Source: Oxytricha trifallax
Taxonomy: Eukaryota; Ciliophora; Spirotrichea; Sporadotrichida; Oxytrichidae
DNA: 64,000 bases
NCBI GenBank assembly: GCA_000711775.1
Contig: ARYC01018444.1
Location: forward strand, 53,342 to 117,341
Direction of reading: 5' to 3'
The notes under the pieces are model-generated. The model worked only from the letters and a program-made list of their open reading frames with translations. It searched no databases and was not told where the DNA came from. Shown piece after piece: positions 14,101-25,430 of this stretch. A program made the position numbers and the translations under genes. Each line of letters opens with the position of its first letter. The first letter of the stretch is position 1.

Positions 14101-14109
14101 TTTTTTTTA
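11105..14109. other. AT-rich stretch without recognisable gene
   Basis: About 3 kb of AT-rich sequence with no recognised motif on either strand, no transposon end and no RNA gene. Confidence 0.5.
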
Positions 14110-14240
14110 AGGTATTGACATCATTATCCGCACGTGACGTCTAGATCTACAACAGTGACGTCATAATCCACCATTCATTACATCAGTTTCGAAACATGAT
14201 GTTAGGATCAGCCATATGACTTCATAGACTATAGTAACAT
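14110..14240 (-). repeat. Degenerate ~20-bp repeat array, inverted arm
   Basis: Contains TTGACATCATTATCCGCACG, TGACGTCTAGATC and TGACGTCATAATCC spaced about 20 bp. Read on the minus strand these are the same units (GGATnnnGACGTCA) as the array at 16055-16210. The two arrays point in opposite directions and bracket the GC-rich repeat at 15345-15940. Confidence 0.55.
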
Positions 14241-15344
14241 TAAGTTCGAAACTTTTTATATGTAGAATTATAAATCTTAATTTCTATAAATAAACTAAGA
14301 TATCCATAATATTTAATGATTTTAATTGAGTTTAATAACCTTTAAGTGATTGATTACATTTAAAATAATATATTTATTCTATTTAATGTTTAAATTGCAT
14401 AATGTAACAGTATAATCTATAAAAACTTGATCGGTATTTTCATTTCATCATATATACATTTTAAGAAAAATGGATTTTATTTTAGAACAATTAGTTATAA
14501 ATAGATTCGTATTAGCTGAAATTGAAATTAATTTTAGTTAATAGCAATTTTGAATACAAATGTATATTCTATAAGGATATTTAAGCTAGTTCATAATTTT
14601 ATATATAAAGCCAATCAGTATAAATATATGTCTAAATTAATTAATTTTAATCTCGTTATTATTTACTATAAGTGTCATATAAAGGTTTTGGTCATTAAAA
14701 TCTAAAGATATAAATCATTAAATTATCAAATTTCGGTACTGGTAAATATAAATTATGTCATTAATATATCCTTAAATCTAATAACTGTTGATAAATCTTA
14801 TTCAATTATTGGCTTATGATATTGATGATAATAATTATATTATGAGTATATTATATTCATAATCTTTAAATAAAAACTACTATTAACTTTTACTGATATA
14901 TTTTAATCATAGTTTTTATTGTTTAAATTCTTTTTACAATAACAATCATGAAAAAATTATCATTCAATAGTTATATTTTCATAAAATTATTATAGTTTAC
15001 AATTTATATATAGAATAATAATGCTTTGTTTAGCTAAAAGTCTTAAAATTTAATCTTATTTAAATTCTTTATTTTAGAATGGTTATAAAATCTAAATGAT
15101 ATAACAAATTCATTAATATACTCTATAAGTTTAGTTTTTTACTACAATATTTTGATAGTTATATTTATAGTGATTTATTAAACTTAATAGAAATGTTTGA
15201 TTTTTTTTATATTAATACTTAGATCAATTAAAGGATTATTCATTATCACTGAATATAAATAAATATAAATTAAATAAATAATTTTTTATTCCATTACACT
15301 ATTTAATTGATTCATTTAGGCTAAAAGAAATGAAATTAGAATTA
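14241..15344. other. AT-rich spacer between repeat array and R1
   Basis: About 1.1 kb, very AT-rich; I see no coding, RNA or repeat feature in it. Confidence 0.45.
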
Positions 15345-15940
15345 TTAAATAAATAGATACACTAAATCCTGCTGAGGGTAGGCAGGGGGTTGCTGGGTTC
15401 ACCGCATTAGGGGCCAGTCGGCGGGGTTCAATCTGACAGATCCTAAACTCCTCGAGTTGTCTGCACGCTAAGGATTTTCTTGCATTAGATGAGCAATCTG
15501 GCGTGAGTTCAGATTACTAGGTAATAGGGAGCAGGATGAAGGCGGTGCTCAACCTTCAAAAGTGAGACGATGAGAACCATATAAGCCAACGATAATGATT
15601 TTCCTCCCACACCAGGTCGGGTTGATGAGGCTACCACAGTGAAAGGACTGAGACTACTATCTCAGCAGCGGTGAAACTTGGTAAGAGTTTTCTCCAGACT
15701 CCCCTTTAATTGTTTACAGGAAGCAGATCTCTGCGAGCTCTGCGGGAGATACTCCTAATCAATAGCTAGGCTCTTGTCTCGTATGCTTCTCGGTACAGGG
15801 AGAAGTGGAATGAGAGCGAGGTGATTTTTTGAAGTTTTTCTAGTTCACAACTTGCCACGTCATTGATTGCCACGTCAACTCGCTTCAGATACGTCTACAT
15901 CACGACTAAAATTGATGGTTTATTATTAGTATTAAACAGT
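15345..15940 (+). repeat. GC-rich dispersed repeat R, copy 1
   Basis: About 600 bp of markedly GC-richer DNA than its AT-rich surroundings. It is shared with 32520-33165 (inverted), 33655-34400 and, tail only, 40063-40216. Landmarks are GGGGTTCAATCTG (resembles a pol III B box), AGGTAATAGGGAGCAGGATG, CTCCCACACCAGGTCGGGTT and the tail GATACGTCTACATCACGACT followed by TTAGTATTAAACAGTGA. A small stem near the start (CCTGC...GCAGG) appears as CCTACC...GGTAGG in copy 3. No long ORF is shared by all copies. Possibly a SINE or other non-coding mobile element; no target duplication was found. Confidence 0.75.
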
Positions 15941-16054
15941 GAATTGATAAATATTTAATTTTGAGTATAACTCATTAATCATCAAACAAATAGATATAAT
16001 TTTCTAATGAACAAAAAGTGCCGAGTTTAATATTATGATAGACTATGAAGTATA

Positions 16055-16210
16055 TATGGTGGATCTAAACGTCACGTGAGGATTTTTGACGTCACGTGGT
16101 TAATCCAGACGCTATGTATCGAAATTTACCGTCAGGTATTTGGTTTAACGTCAATTAGACGATCTTGAAGTCAAGCATCGGATCCTAACGTCAATACTCG
16201 ATATTTATAA
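16055..16210 (+). repeat. Degenerate ~20-bp repeat array
   Basis: About seven diverged units near 20 bp, for example GTGAGGATTTTTGACGTCAC, GTGGTTAATCCAGACGCTAT and GTATCGAAATTTACCGTCAG. Most carry GGAT/GATC plus (A)CGTCA. The inverted counterpart is at 14110-14240. Confidence 0.6.
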
Positions 16211-18470
16211 GGTTTATTATGACACACTAAACATAAGACTGTTTTTATTAAAAATAGAAAATATTAAAGTGATATTCATATTGATTTCTACAAGGCAAGA
16301 GAGATCACTATTTTTTATCTTTTATAATTCTAGTGAATTTTTTCATTTTATAGTAGTTTTTATTTATTAATAAACTACAAAAGATAGGGAAATTATTTTC
16401 TTGTAAAATGCAAAAACTGTATTGAATTATATATTAATGAATCAAATTTTATCTATAAAATGTAAAAAAAAAAATGCCTCAAAGTGTGATTGTATTATGA
16501 ACATAAGGAATAAAAATGAACTGATAATGACTTATAATTTTAATAACTTAAATTTTTACTCAAAGACAAAATCAATTGTTATTAGTCAGATGTAGCTTGA
16601 ATTTATTCTTAATTTATTTAATTCCTCAAATGTTGACTTATACTGCAGGAATATATTTAAACTCTATCGCAGTTTATTACATATCATAAAAAGTTAGTAA
16701 GAGTGATTTTATAAACAAGAAAATTGACAATCTTTGCAATTAAAAGTCTTGTCATTGAATAATAAAATCTATTATACTTACTTATGTTTTGTCATGTAGG
16801 AGTCTTCAACTTGTGCATTCAGTAACTATCGCCTTAAAATTGTAAAAGACATAACCATTTTTAGTTTTATGTTTTAATTTCTATTTATATTACGTTACTT
16901 TAGATTAATTTAAACAATTTTTTATTTTGAAAAATAAATGATCAATAATAAATTTTCTTTAATTTATCACTTATTAAAAAATCAATATCTTTTGTTTCTT
17001 TTCTTACTCAAATAATGATTCTCCTGAAAATTTCACAGTTCACTCATCTTAACATATAAATTAGTAATAGTATAATAAGCCTTTAATTTTAAGTTTATTT
17101 TTCTTTGAAAAAATCAGTCATTTATTTTATTGATAAAATCAGTGACTTTAAATTGTTTTTTTTAATCAGTTTTCCTTCTTCTTTAGAAACTCAAAAATCA
17201 TCCATTAATCTCCCTCTTCAATTTTACATGATAATAGTTGGCTAGCTCATTAAAGTATGTAGTCACCAATTATAAAATTTGAGCTTGATGTGTTATTGAT
17301 GATGCAAGTAACACTTTTAAGGTTATAAAAAAGTTGTAAAGAGATAATCTTGTAAAACTTATTTAGTAGAGTTGAAACTACCTGGAATATTTGGGATACG
17401 CTTCAGTAAAAAGTATGGAATAGCAAAATAGCATAGCAATTCTTGAATATCATTAAAAATTTTTAATAGAATTTTTCATACATCTTCATATTTTTTCAGA
17501 CAATGTTGTCTATCTAATTTTATGATTCTATAAAAAAGATGCGGTAGAGAAGACATATTGGCCAAGTGTTTATATAGAATCATCAAAGTTTCTTAAATAA
17601 CTCTCCTCAATATAATTCAAAATATGCAATTTTTGTTTTTTCGTCATCGTTTTCTAATTAGAATATCTAAAATTTTTAAGCTAAATGCCTATAACTTTAG
17701 ACCTTAAATTTGGAAGCTAATGCTATTTGATTTTGTCATAATCTGCAAGAAAATATATTGCAAATATTTCTAGTTCTAAAGTGTAAATTATAACATACTA
17801 AACTTTAAAGTTTAGCTTGACAGGTTTCTCTATTTATCTTAGACGGGACATAAATTTCTTCAAGGACCTCAATTTCTTCAGAGATCTTAATTTCCTAAGT
17901 GTTATTATTTTACTGAATAAGTATAGCCTAGTATTGTATAAAAATGTATAAAACTTCCTAAACATTGTTTTATTTTGTTCACAGTATGATTAAGTTAGTT
18001 TTGTTAAGTTGATCAATATTATTGTCATGAAGAAAATCTTATTCATTTTTCTTCTAATGAAGCCACTAATAAAAACTCGATGATTCTCTAAAAACTTTTA
18101 AATGCTCAAATAATAACCTAAAAAATTCTTCATAAATAATTCAACTAACATTTATTTTAGATGATAAAATTATTTGAAGCTCCAGAGAGGCATTTTTTAA
18201 TTAAATTTAATTTCTTATTAATGTACAAAGTGGCACCAAGAAAATTTTTACACAAATTTAAATTAAGAAATGACAATTGCTCATCTTTGATAATGAAATT
18301 CATTTAACTTTTTAAGATATGTTCCTCATATTAAAGAATGAATACTAATTACCCTTTAGATTAGTGGTACTAAATTCAATTTATTTATGAACATATATAA
18401 TAAAAACAATTGGAAATCTACAATAAAGAGCTATTTGCACCACTAATTATTGTTTCCTTAAATAATTTAA
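16211..18470. other. AT-rich stretch, no recognised gene
   Basis: Low-GC sequence. It may include the 3' part of the Tc1/mariner-like element whose transposase lies just beyond, but I could not identify another coding region or the element's end. Confidence 0.4.
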
Positions 18471-18479
18471 ATTCAGCTC

Positions 18480-19240
18480 TTTAAACTGTTTATGTATCTC
18501 ATTATCTCTCTCATTTGTTTATTAGAGGTCTTAACTAAACTTTTTATCAATATCATCAACTATTTATTGCAAATGATATTTTGTAATAAATTTAAATTAT
18601 TTCTCGACTAGCGCAAAGTCAAATTGGTAGGGTCCCAAAACTTTTTTTAATATTTTCATCTATTTTAGTTTCTCTTTAAGGTAGTTGCTCCTGTGATAAG
18701 ATGCTTTATCAAGCATTAGCACATGATTGTCCATCCGGGATGGATTTCTAGTACTTTAATGAGCTGGAGTATAAAGAAGTATACTCAAACGATATTATTT
18801 TTGCCTCTAAAGAGTTTAAAGTAAACTCTTTCCTTACTGCATGGTTAAAAGTAGACTCATCCATCACTGCAAAGAGCTGCAATCAATCCAATCAATTGGT
18901 ATCATTTAGAATTAGTACAAAAAACTACTAAAATTTCGGGCCCACGCTTTCTCATTTGTTCTCCTGATTTATATTGAACTTTCGTCAATATTAATAAGAA
19001 TATTCCCCTATACTAACAACCTAACATAGTGAGTGGCTGCATGGGCTCTCTAATTGATACTATCAGAAGCTAAAGACTTTTAACTAATATAAGACACCTT
19101 ATTTGGGAGCATATTATGCATAGTTCTAATAAATGTTAGAATTATTGAGTTTGAAATTTTAACCTTGTTTAGTTCTCTAAATACTTTTAAATTAAATATG
19201 GGTTGATTAATTAATTTTTTTTATATAAATTTCAAAATTA
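18480..19240 (-). pseudogene. Tc1/mariner (IS630 superfamily) transposase relic
   Basis: A long minus-strand ciliate-code frame reads through SNSIILTFIRTMHNMLPNK (helix-turn-helix-like) to LINIDESSIQIRRTNEKAWA, the first catalytic Asp motif typical of this superfamily. After frame changes come VLMLDKASYHRSNYLKEKLK (second Asp, near 18709) and LGPYQFDFALVEKQFKF (Glu, near 18604), giving an Asp-to-Glu spacing of about 34 residues. Glu replaces the usual Asn/Asp context and stops are present, so it is likely inactive. It differs clearly from the TBE transposases. No terminal repeats were assigned; the adjacent inverted-repeat MITE may or may not be its derivative. Confidence 0.65.
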
Positions 19241-19330
19241 GTTGTTGAGCTTACCAACTAAACCCATACTTTTTTTAAGTTGGAATGAATGATTTCTTTT
19301 AAATGTAGCGATTTAGCTTAGGTTTTTTGG

Positions 19331-19956
19331 GTAATGCAATCTGGGGCTGGCCGCTAAAATATTTTTGTCAATTTTTTATTAGTTTCAAAAATCACTAAAA
19401 CTTCATAGTGACATGTTATAACTCAATAAATCAGTCTTTAAAGATCTTTTCAATGAACTTTTATTAACCCAGATCATAGTAACATTTACATTAGCATAAT
19501 AAAAAGCATTAAATTTAAATTAGTATGACTTATTTTCTTACAAATTTTTATGTTTAATATAATTTAATTATTAAACATTTATTCTTGTTGTCATGCTATG
19601 CTGTTATAATAGTTGAAAATACAATTTTCGTATTAACTTATCCATTTAATAACATTCAAATGCTCCTAATTAAAAGATAAAAGCATAGCATGACAACAAG
19701 AATAAATTTTTGTTTAAAAATTAAAGTATATTAAACACCAAAATTAGAAAGAAAATAAGTCATACTAATTGATATTTTAATGCATTTTACAATGCTAATG
19801 TAAAATTTTCCTATGATCTGGGTTGATAAAATTTATTTAAAAAATCATTAGAGATCGATTAGTGAGTTATAACATGCCATTTTAAAGTTTTAGTTATTTT
19901 TTAAACGAATTAAAAATTGACAAAAATATCTTAGCGGATCACCTCAGGGTCATTCC
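19331..19956. mobile_element. MITE with ~265-bp inverted repeats, family M2 copy a
   Basis: Arms at about 19331-19606 and 19680-19956 are reverse complements with moderate divergence, including CATGCTATGCTTTTAT/CTTGTTGTCATGCTATG near the centre and CCGCTAA plus TATTTTTGTCAATTTTT at the outside. Outer-arm motifs GACATGTTATAACTCA and CCCAGATC recur in the element at 30841-31487, so both belong to one family. No ORF. Confidence 0.75.
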
Positions 19957-20520
19957 ACAGTTTTTTTATAGTTCTTGCATAGAGAATTGACAATGAGTAT
20001 TAATTCTTTAGTCCATTTAAAGTCTGAATGTTTCTTTAAATTATTGAACTAGCCTTTTCCACGTTAGCAAAGTTTTAAATTTCAGTTTTATTTTCCTCCA
20101 AGCCAAAGAATTATTTTTAAATTCATCAGCATCTTCTTAATGTTAATTAATAGTTTTAGAGATTCTTTCTCTTTATTGTAAATGAAGCTTATTATCAATA
20201 ATGAAATTCTGATGTTATTGCCATGACCAGTAATTTCTATAAATTCATTAATTTAAGAATTATTTGGGAATTTTTCCCATAGACCACATATATATTTTTT
20301 ATCTCTCCAATAGCACAGTTTCTTATTAATTAATCATCCTTCTGACTTTAAGATTAGTCTTAAACATCAGATCTTGGATCAAAGCTTTGGAAACTTCCCT
20401 ATTTTTGATGTAAACTAATTTTCTGACTATTTTTAGAGAATTACGATATTTTTCAAATAAAGTGAAATGTTTTAAATAATAAATCAGTAATAATAGTAAT
20501 AGAAATTTATATCTAAAAAA
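19957..20520. other. AT-rich spacer
   Basis: No recognised feature; minus-strand open stretches are present without motifs. Confidence 0.35.
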
Positions 20521-20705
20521 CGTTTCATCATCTTTATAATTTCCTTTGTAAATTCTTATATCTTTCCATTTATAAACACCATAACCTGTTTTTTAAGCAG
20601 CTCTGCGAAGTCTTTGTCTTTCGTCATCACATATCTCACAGAGGAGGAACACTAAAAAATAAAATATTTAGATATGTTTTTTGTAACTTACATTTAATGT
20701 GGGTG
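20521..20705 (-). pseudogene. Possible MORN-like coding fragment
   Basis: A minus-strand frame reads GYGVYKWKDIRIYKGNYKDD, close to the MORN repeat pattern (GxGxYxWxDGxxYxGxY). An overlapping frame just upstream continues across a plausible 40-nt intron (GTAAGT...TTTTTTAG). Only one repeat is visible, so this is a fragment at best, perhaps a stray macronuclear-destined segment. Confidence 0.25.
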
Positions 20706-21180
20706 CACAGTCAACTTCTGCGTCTGATCATTTTCATTTTTGATTATTACTAATTTATTATTTAAAACAATTCACTTTATTTGAAAAATATCGTAAATGC
20801 TTGGATTTAAAGTCTAGATTAAAGCAAATCAACTCTCTCTCTCTCACTATTAATTTGATGAAGCATCTATGAAGGTACAATAGATCAATTTAAAGTTGAT
20901 ATCGACAGGTTCACTATCTTAATAAATCATCTATTTATTCTAGAGTGGTCTCAGATTTCTTGTGCTTCAATATAATTACGAAGATCACTCTATTTTAATT
21001 TCTCTATACTTAATATGTTTTACCTTTAATTATTAATTATAATTTTTAAATCAAAATGATTATTTTATAAATAATTCCTTTTATAGGATAACCATTTATG
21101 TAATGAATAAGAGGAATTTCTACTGTCTTCAATAATTTTATCCTAAACAATTATTATTTTTAATTTAGTAATAATTTAGA

Positions 21181-21661
21181 ATGAATTGTACGATTTCTTA
21201 GTTCAGTAAAGAGGAGCTTACCTACCCAAGCTCTAATGCACAAATGTCATCTTCCTTCGCTGAATACTTAACGGTGAAAAGAATTAATAAAATATGAAAT
21301 TTAAATCTTTTAGCATTTGGAAAGAGCGGATGTTATTGTCGCTGCTATTCCATAGATAGAAGGGCTAACAGCTGAAGACTTTTTAGATTATGCAGCATCT
21401 AAAATTTCTATCATGATCTATCTTCTTGATCAAAGCGATTTGCTCAGTCTTGATAAAAGATGGATCTGTGACATTTTAATGTTCCTCGATAAATATGGTG
21501 TCATTTAGATGATAAATGATGCAAAAAGAAGTAGAAGAAAAATTGTACTAAAATCAAGGACTGCTTTTTCAATGATACCAGAATTTGGCAAGGCGCTTGA
21601 GGAATCATTGAGTTTCAGTGGTAAGTTAACAATATTTCATTCAATTTTTTTACATAAATGA
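21181..21661 (+). CDS. Unknown protein, two exons
   Basis: Exons 21181-21273 and 21314-21661 joined across a 40-nt intron (GTGAAA...TTTTAG) give 146 codons in the ciliate code. It begins MNCTISQFSKEEL and continues ERADVIVAAIPQIEGLTAED and LLSLDKRWICDILMFLDKYG. I do not recognise the family; it looks like a soluble, helix-rich protein. A GTAAGT at 21621 could be another donor, in which case the gene continues elsewhere and the TGA at 21659 is not its true end. TBE copy A is inserted 12 bp downstream, after the ATT target site. Confidence 0.6.
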
Positions 21662-21675
21662 AGAACTTCTTAATT

Positions 21676-21757
21676 CAAAACACCAAACCCCTTAATTAGA
21701 TATTTTAGTAATTTGATTTGTAGGGTATAGTTGGGATCTTATTAGGGTTAGTAGAAA
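21676..21757 (+). repeat. TBE A left terminal inverted repeat
   Basis: About 80 bp: C4A4-like end, then TTTGATTTGTAGGGTATAGT and TCTTATTAGGGTTAGTAGA. It is inverted at 29735-29813. The telomere-like end has point changes relative to copy B. Confidence 0.9.
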
Positions 21758-21776
21758 AATTAGGCCAATTTGCAAT

Positions 21777-22832
21777 ATGAGAAATAGAAATTACCGATTT
21801 TTAGTGTCTACTTATGATGAGAAATATTTAGATTTATTGCTTAAGCTTAGGTATGGTACGAGTATTAATATAGACTAAATTAAAATAGTACTGAATTATG
21901 CAGCTATAGCAAAGCTATTACACAAGAGTGCCTCGAATGTAAGGTATCAATGCTTGCTAGCTGTTAAGCTTTTTAATTATGCTTCTTGAAAGCATCCTGC
22001 AAAAGAATAAAAGTCTCTCAGGCTTATTTTGACTACCCCTGCTACTCGAAGAATTTGAAGTATTGGACACACCTTTCATTAGATTAGTGAGCTGTAATGT
22101 TTCATCGCAAGTTTCCAGACATTCGCATATCACCATAGACTATAGCCATTATTTATAGAAGAAATGGTATTACTTTCAAGACTGTCAACAGAGTAAAGAG
22201 ATTGATTGATTTCACAGTGGCATTTATAGTAATAATTTAAACTATATTTATGATTAAATCCAAAGGGGGGCTTTTACAATAATAACAAGTTTATACATGA
22301 TGATGAATCTGTGTTTATCTTTAACACCTTTATAAATAAGCTATGGTACAAGAAGTATGATAACATAGAAGTTTATGACTGAAAAGTGAGGGTTGTTATG
22401 CATGCAATTTTAGCTGGTATAAGTGAAAATTCACGGTTAGAATGTTATGTCATTCACCCTCGCTCTATTAAGCGAGAGTAGTATATACAGTTCCTACATA
22501 AGCTTAGAGAGAAGTATAGCAAACAAGAGATCATCCTGTTTGTTGATAACCTGTCAGTTCATAAGACTATGCAGTCTAAGAAAGCTTATGAAGACCTAAA
22601 CATAACTCCTGTCTCCTTATAGCCCTTAATTTAATGGAATAGAATTCTTCTGGAGTTAAATCAAGACTCACTGCAAGAGGTGCAGTTGTATCAACTTATG
22701 CATGACTTGCCTATTGATACAGCAGACTTGATTCAAAGCAACTGTAAGAGAGTGAGCTTAGATAAGATAATAATTCGTGCGAGAGAGGGATGAATGAATG
22801 TTTATAAATAAGTTTTAGATTTATACGAATGG
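21777..22832 (+). pseudogene. TBE A transposase (42-kDa type), broken
   Basis: D,D,E transposase of the IS630/Tc1 superfamily encoded by TBE elements. Starts MRNRNYRFLVSTYDEKYLD. A 59-nt interval 21963-22021 (GTTAAG...TCTCAG) behaves as an intron: removing it restores the frame from CLLA to AYFDYPCYSK. First Asp at FIHDDESVFIFNTF, second at ILFVDNLSVHK; the Glu region is frame-shifted (FNGIEFFW in relatives). At least three in-frame TGA codons and shifts inactivate it. It converges on the middle ORF, as in copy B. Confidence 0.88.
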
Positions 22833-22839
22833 ATAAGTT

Positions 22840-23625
22840 TACATATTTTATTTTCCCGAAAAGGTATTTGGCTTCTAAATCTTTTCTTCATCTTAAGGCT
22901 TGCTTGGGCCTATGTTTCTTATCTTAGTGCCAGCTCCTGCATCTATGTTCATTTCATCTGGTTTATAGACATCTTTTTATAGTCTCTTGTTCTCTTAATG
23001 TAGAGTCTTTTACTTTCCTCTCTGTGAACTTTTGCATGTACTTTCATAAAAAATATACCAGTTCCAGGTTTCCCTTTAAGTCATGAATCAAAGCTTACTA
23101 GAAAGATAAGGATGCTTCTTAAGCTCTTCAAACCAAGCCTCGCTTATAATATGCTTGCTTCTTTTAATCTTCAGGAGAAATTTAATAGCGTTTCTTATCA
23201 GCTTCTTCAATGATCTCTCTGAGATAATCATTTATCAAAGTACCTAGAATACCAAAGAAGAAAATCCTTTCTGGAAGCATAATTAGAGAGTTATTTCTTT
23301 GTAGGAAGGTATACTATTGACTCTTCATCTTTCATAGAATCCTTGTAAAGATTAGTGATCTAGATATCTGGGTAATTTTAAATCTCTATCAACTTATTCG
23401 CTTTGTTTTTAATGGCTTTTTCTCATCACAGAGTATCGCCTTTAAGAATGATAATTTGGTACCATCCATGGTTGTAAGGAATAATACAACTACATTCTAA
23501 GTTCGTCCTAAACAAATATCCTTGCCATGTTGTGTGAGGTATCGATAAAGATTTTCATTGCTTCTAAATCTTGAGATCATTTCTTAAGCCTCAACTCTAT
23601 TCATTGCTGTAATTACAGATTCCAT
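22840..23625 (-). pseudogene. TBE A middle ORF, broken
   Basis: Starts MESVITAMNRVEAQEMISRF, close to the intact 262-residue protein at 27445-28233, and can be followed to its C-terminal GAGTK region, but frameshifts interrupt it after KKQLSN. The normal TGA end has become TAA. Function of this TBE protein is unknown. Confidence 0.8.
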
Positions 23626-25292
23626 CTTTATTCCTGCTCCTTAATGAATTTCAAAATTTAATTTATATATAGATTTCTGGATTCTACTGTTTAAAATTTA
23701 CGATTGAATTTTGGCATCTTAAAGGAGGTCAAATGGGTAAAGATACGTGGAGAATGATTGCAGAAATTGTAACAATCAGCAGAGATTGATCTCCATTTAT
23801 ATCAATTTAGTTCCATTAAATTAGTACTAAACTTTTTTTAATTTAATTAGCACTGGTACTAAATCAGTTTAATTTTAATTGGCAACAATTAAATAGTCCA
23901 AACTTAATTAGTTCCTAGTTTTAATAAAGTAAGGTTTTAATGGAAAAGTTCCAATCTGGTTCAAAAACTTATGGTACCAGTACCCTGGATTTTTTCAAAG
24001 TTGATACCAAAATTAAAAGTATTAAGCATAAAATTAGAAAAGTTATAGTTATAAACTAAGTATAAATATGAACTCTAACAACTATAAATCAACCATTATT
24101 GCTGCAGTGCTAACTCCTATACAGAGTAACTGTAACTTGAGAGGTTATTAGAGCTTTATAATAGAAATTTTAATTTGAATTTAAACATGGCGGCTAGCTT
24201 AAATCGCAAAGCTATTTTTCTTGGAGCAGGATAATCATAGCTTAACTTTGGGTCTACCAAGAAACCATAGGTTTTTTTAATTGAAAGAGAAGTAGAGCTT
24301 AGAGCTCTTTAGCTTTTATTGAAGTTGTTGAGGAATTAAAGGAACAGCGGCCAATTGGAAAAATGAAAACATATTAGTGCGAAGACTACTAGAATTTTTT
24401 CTCAACCGAACTAAGTTGGAAGAAACACCTTAAAGAGGTGCACACCGGCAAGGCCAAGATTTATTTTGAACATGACAAAGTAGATGGAAGGTATTAATTC
24501 AAAACAAGCATGAAGTCTTGCAATCACTCAGTAAAGGTAAAGAAGCATATGCAAAAACATCATCTTAGCGAATTCTTGATTTAAGTTAAGGAGACTTAAA
24601 AACTTGTACCTGCTAAAAGAAAATAAAAAGATCTTGAGTCTAATTGAGAGTTACAGTAGAAACTCAAGAGACAGAGTCGATTTTAATCAATGAACTAGCC
24701 TGCAGATAATACTGTTTTGGAATGCTTCTAAGGCGATGAATATTCCTGCATTAAATGCAATTGATCTTGGAAGCTGTATTTAAAATAAATTGCATATAAG
24801 TGTGCGTAACAAGGTAAAGCTTATAGTGGTTGATTAGTATGCATTCAAGGAATACCCTTTCAGCTATCAAATAAAAATAAGCAATATTAAAATGAGTTGC
24901 TTACGAATATTTGATTCTTAGAAAGCCTTAAAGAAGAGATTGCAAAAACTTGCTTTAGTTAAATGATGCTATCTTAAGATATGGTTTCATCGCACTAAGG
25001 CTCAAGAAATTTGAAATGACTCTAAAAGACTATCTAAACCATAACAGATGCCCACATGATTTAAATGATATATTATCAGATATGATTAAGGGTGTCAAGG
25101 AGTTGCATTAACTTGGATATGTTCATAGAGATTTGAAGCATGAAAATGTTATGCTTAACCTCTGCCCTTAAGAAATCGAAGTAATCGATTTTAATAGAGC
25201 CTTAAGATAAGAGATAGTGACCTTAGTAAAAGTTCTTGGCATTCCTGGATACTTACCAATTAGAAAGAAATAGACTAATGGCTCAGTTCAGT

Positions 25293-25374
25293 CAAAACCC
25301 CAAAACCCCTTAGTGAGGTTTATAAGTGCTTTGATTTGTAGGGTATAGTTGGGGTCTTATTGGGGTTAGTAGAG
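25293..25374 (+). repeat. TBE B left terminal inverted repeat
   Basis: About 82 bp: CAAAACCCCAAAACCCC followed by TTAGTGAGGTTTATAAGTGC and GGGTATAGTTGGGGTCTTAT. Mirror copy at 29320-29401. Confidence 0.95.
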
Positions 25375-25430
25375 AAAAACAGGATTTATATGAATTTAAT
25401 GTAAATTTAATGATTATTAGATGATTTAAC

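Noticed and set aside
25293-25310. True telomere or chromosome end at the C4A4 tracts
   Set aside because: Each tract is the tip of a TBE terminal inverted repeat with an ANT duplication; sequence continues on both sides.
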